17,197 nt of DNA from an uncultured Eubacteriales bacterium (GTDB lineage Bacteria; Bacillota; Clostridia; Oscillospirales; Oscillospiraceae): NCBI GenBank assembly GCA_900552475.1, contig USAC01000041.1, forward strand, positions 1 to 17,197. The letters are read 5' to 3'. The notes beneath the pieces are model-generated. The model did no database searches. It was not told the DNA's origin and saw only the letters and a program-made list of their open reading frames with translations. The translations under genes and the position numbers were made by a program. Shown piece by piece: positions 11,145 through 17,197 of the stretch (positions are counted from its first letter, which is position 1; every line of letters starts with the position of its first letter).

Positions 11145-12517
11145 GCGTCCGCCTTCTTGGCAAAGCGCCTGGACGGGTGCGTACACAGCAGCGCAACGAA
11201 GATCATCAGCGCCGTGAGCGACAGGCTCACGGGGTAGACGAGCATGATCGTGCGGAACGTCCGGCTCAGCGGGAAGACAAACTGGATCCACAGCAGACGC
11301 ACCACGCAAACGCCGATCATCGTCAGAATGGCCGGCCCGAGCGAGATGCCGAAGCCGCGCAGATAGCCCGACATCACCTCATAGAGCATGCTGAAAAAGT
11401 GCGCCGAGACGACGAGCATGACGCGGATATAGCCGATGTCGATGACCTCCGGGTCGCTGTTGAAGATCGAGAGCAGCGGCTTTCCGAACGAAATAATCAG
11501 CACAATCGCGGCCAGCAGAATCACCGCGCCCTCCGCAAGGCACAGCAGCAGCGTCCTTTTGCAGCGCTTGAGCTCGCCCGCGCCGAAGTTCTGCCCGACG
11601 AAGGTGGTGCAGGCCTGACCGAACGCGTTCACGATGTCGTAGGTGAAGATCTCGATATTGAACGCCGCGCTCGAGGCCGCCATGACGACCGTACCGAGGC
11701 TGTTGATCGCCGACTGGATGATGATGTTCGCCAGCGAGAACACGCCGCTCTGGATGCCCGCGGGCAGGCCAATGCGCAGGATGCGCTTCAGGATCCCCAG
11801 ATCGATGCGCAGCAGGTGCGGCTCAACGTGTACCTCCCGCGCCGTGGTGCGCAGGCGGAAGTAGAGAATGGCGGAGCTGAGCGCGTTGGAGATGACCGTC
11901 GCGATGGCGACGCCGTTGACCGTCATGCCCAGCACGGCGACGAAGAACAGGTTCAGCGCCACGTTCACAACGCCCGAGACGGCCAGCGCCAGCAGCGGGA
12001 TCTTCGTCTCGCCGACGCTTCGGAAGATGGCTGCCTCGAAGTTATACAGCAGGATCACGGGCATGCCCAGCAGATAGATCCGCAGATACAGCAGCGCCAG
12101 CGGGAACACGTCGTCCGGCACCTGCAGCAGGCGCAGCAGCGGCGCCGCCGCCAGCTCGCCGAGCGCGGCCACGAGCACGCCGCCCAGCAGCGACACGAGG
12201 ATCGACGTGTGGACGGCCTTCTTCACGGTGTTTTTATCGCCCTGCCCGATGGCGTGCGCGATGACGACGTTCGCGCCGAGCGCGATGCCGACGAAGAGGT
12301 TCACCAGCAGGCTGATGATCGGGCTGTTCGCGCCCACGGCGGCTACGGCCGCCGTCCGCTGCGCGCCGGTGAAGTTGCCGACGATCGCGATGTCCGAGGC
12401 GTTGAAAAGCTGCTCCAGAATCGCCGTCGCGGCCACCGGCAGGGCAAACTGCGGAATCTTATTCCAGATGGGGCCGTGGAGCATATCCAGCTCTCGCTTT
12501 GTAGTTTTTGCTTTCAT
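11141..12517 (-). CDS. MATE family efflux transporter
   Basis: This 458-aa membrane protein has about 12 hydrophobic segments and the MATE layout of two homologous halves. The first half contains GPIWNKIPQFALPVAATAIL (15-34), an LFNASDIAIVGNFTG-like stretch and a GANVVIAHAIGQGD stretch. The second half contains LPAGIQSGVFSLANIIIQSA and FVGQNFGAGELKR. These are typical of the MepA/DinF-like MATE branch, which exports organic cations using Na+ or H+. It is the same strand as rpoC upstream and gdx downstream. The ATG has AAAGGA about 9 nt upstream. Only a weak SigA-like promoter (CTGTCC, 17 nt, TATCGA) could be seen between it and the rpoC hairpin, so readthrough from rpoC is possible. The substrate is unknown; proximity to gdx suggests, but does not prove, a shared class of cationic toxic compounds. 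Confidence 0.92.
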   Translation of the reverse strand: MKAKTTKRELDMLHGPIWNKIPQFALPVAATAILEQLFNASDIAIVGNFTGAQRTAAVAAVGANSPIISLLVNLFVGIALGANVVIAHAIGQGDKNTVKKAVHTSILVSLLGGVLVAALGELAAAPLLRLLQVPDDVFPLALLYLRIYLLGMPVILLYNFEAAIFRSVGETKIPLLALAVSGVVNVALNLFFVAVLGMTVNGVAIATVISNALSSAILYFRLRTTAREVHVEPHLLRIDLGILKRILRIGLPAGIQSGVFSLANIIIQSAINSLGTVVMAASSAAFNIEIFTYDIVNAFGQACTTFVGQNFGAGELKRCKRTLLLCLAEGAVILLAAIVLIISFGKPLLSIFNSDPEVIDIGYIRVMLVVSAHFFSMLYEVMSGYLRGFGISLGPAILTMIGVCVVRLLWIQFVFPLSRTFRTIMLVYPVSLSLTALMIFVALLCTHPSRRFAKKADA

Positions 12518-12565
12518 GCTTATGATCCTTTTCGATATGTGAAATCTTTTTCCCGGACAGCTCGA

Positions 12566-12596
12566 GGACGCCTGAACCGAATCGGTTCAGGCGTCC
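12566..12596 (-). terminator. Strong inverted repeat after rpoC, probable terminator
   Basis: A perfect 14-bp stem GGACGCCTGAACCG/CGGTTCAGGCGTCC with a 3-nt loop lies 24 nt after the rpoC stop. It is not followed by a T-run on the minus strand, so it may terminate poorly, act as an RNA processing or stability element, or allow partial readthrough into the MATE gene. Confidence 0.55.
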
Positions 12597-12620
12597 TTCG
12601 CTAAGCTTTATTCGGGGGAA

Positions 12621-16346
<3,726 letters not shown>

Positions 16347-16367
16347 AGTAAAAAGCTCCTCCTGTCC

Positions 16368-17197
<830 letters not shown>

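Noticed and set aside
11129..12604. Plus-strand open frame (491 codons) opposite the MATE gene
   Set aside because: Composition is dominated by Gln/His/Arg/Asp, the typical shadow of a membrane protein gene.

Overview
The window looks like chromosome of a high-GC member of the Clostridia, probably an Oscillospiraceae-type gut Firmicute. This rests on the GC-rich codon use, strong AGGAGG ribosome binding sites, a T-box leader, a SleC/SpoIID-like spore-cortex type enzyme, a two-gene SufC/SufB-like iron-sulfur operon and a clostridial rpoBC pair. The taxon is an inference from gene style, not from a marker search. No rRNA, tRNA, CRISPR array, insertion sequence or prophage was seen.

Layout. Positions 1-3900 (minus strand) carry the leucine operon leuA-leuC-leuD-leuB, with leuB cut by the window edge. 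It is led by a SigA-type promoter and a complete T-box leader whose specifier triplet reads CTG. Divergent from it, 4163-5645 holds brnQ, a branched-chain amino acid importer, with its own near-consensus promoter and terminator. Synthesis and uptake of branched-chain amino acids therefore sit back to back. Positions 5652-7546 (plus) hold a two-gene unit: a small beta-sandwich protein and a protein with a SpoIID-like lytic transglycosylase domain plus three peptidoglycan-binding repeats. Together they look like a split version of the clostridial spore cortex-lytic enzyme SleC. Positions 7551-9351 (minus) hold a SufC-type ATPase and a short SufB/D-type scaffold, overlapping ATGA, resembling the minimal SmsCB machinery. 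A ferritin-like protein (9413-9952) diverges from it, followed by an HD-domain hydrolase (10007-10591) with its own extended -10 promoter.

Positions 10668-12517 (minus) contain a MATE efflux gene followed by an SMR gene of the Gdx/SugE (guanidinium exporter) type. The SMR gene has a separate promoter, whose -35 box contains the MATE stop codon, and a roughly 120-nt leader ending in a strong terminator. That terminator is mutually exclusive with an upstream two-stem fold, so this is a good candidate for a riboswitch, possibly of the guanidine-IV type. The right end (12621-17197, minus) is rpoC, complete, and the 3' part of rpoB.

Most of the window is conserved housekeeping. The parts that deserve attention are the gdx leader, the split SleC-like pair with its sporulation-like promoter, and the SmsCB/ferritin-like divergent pair.
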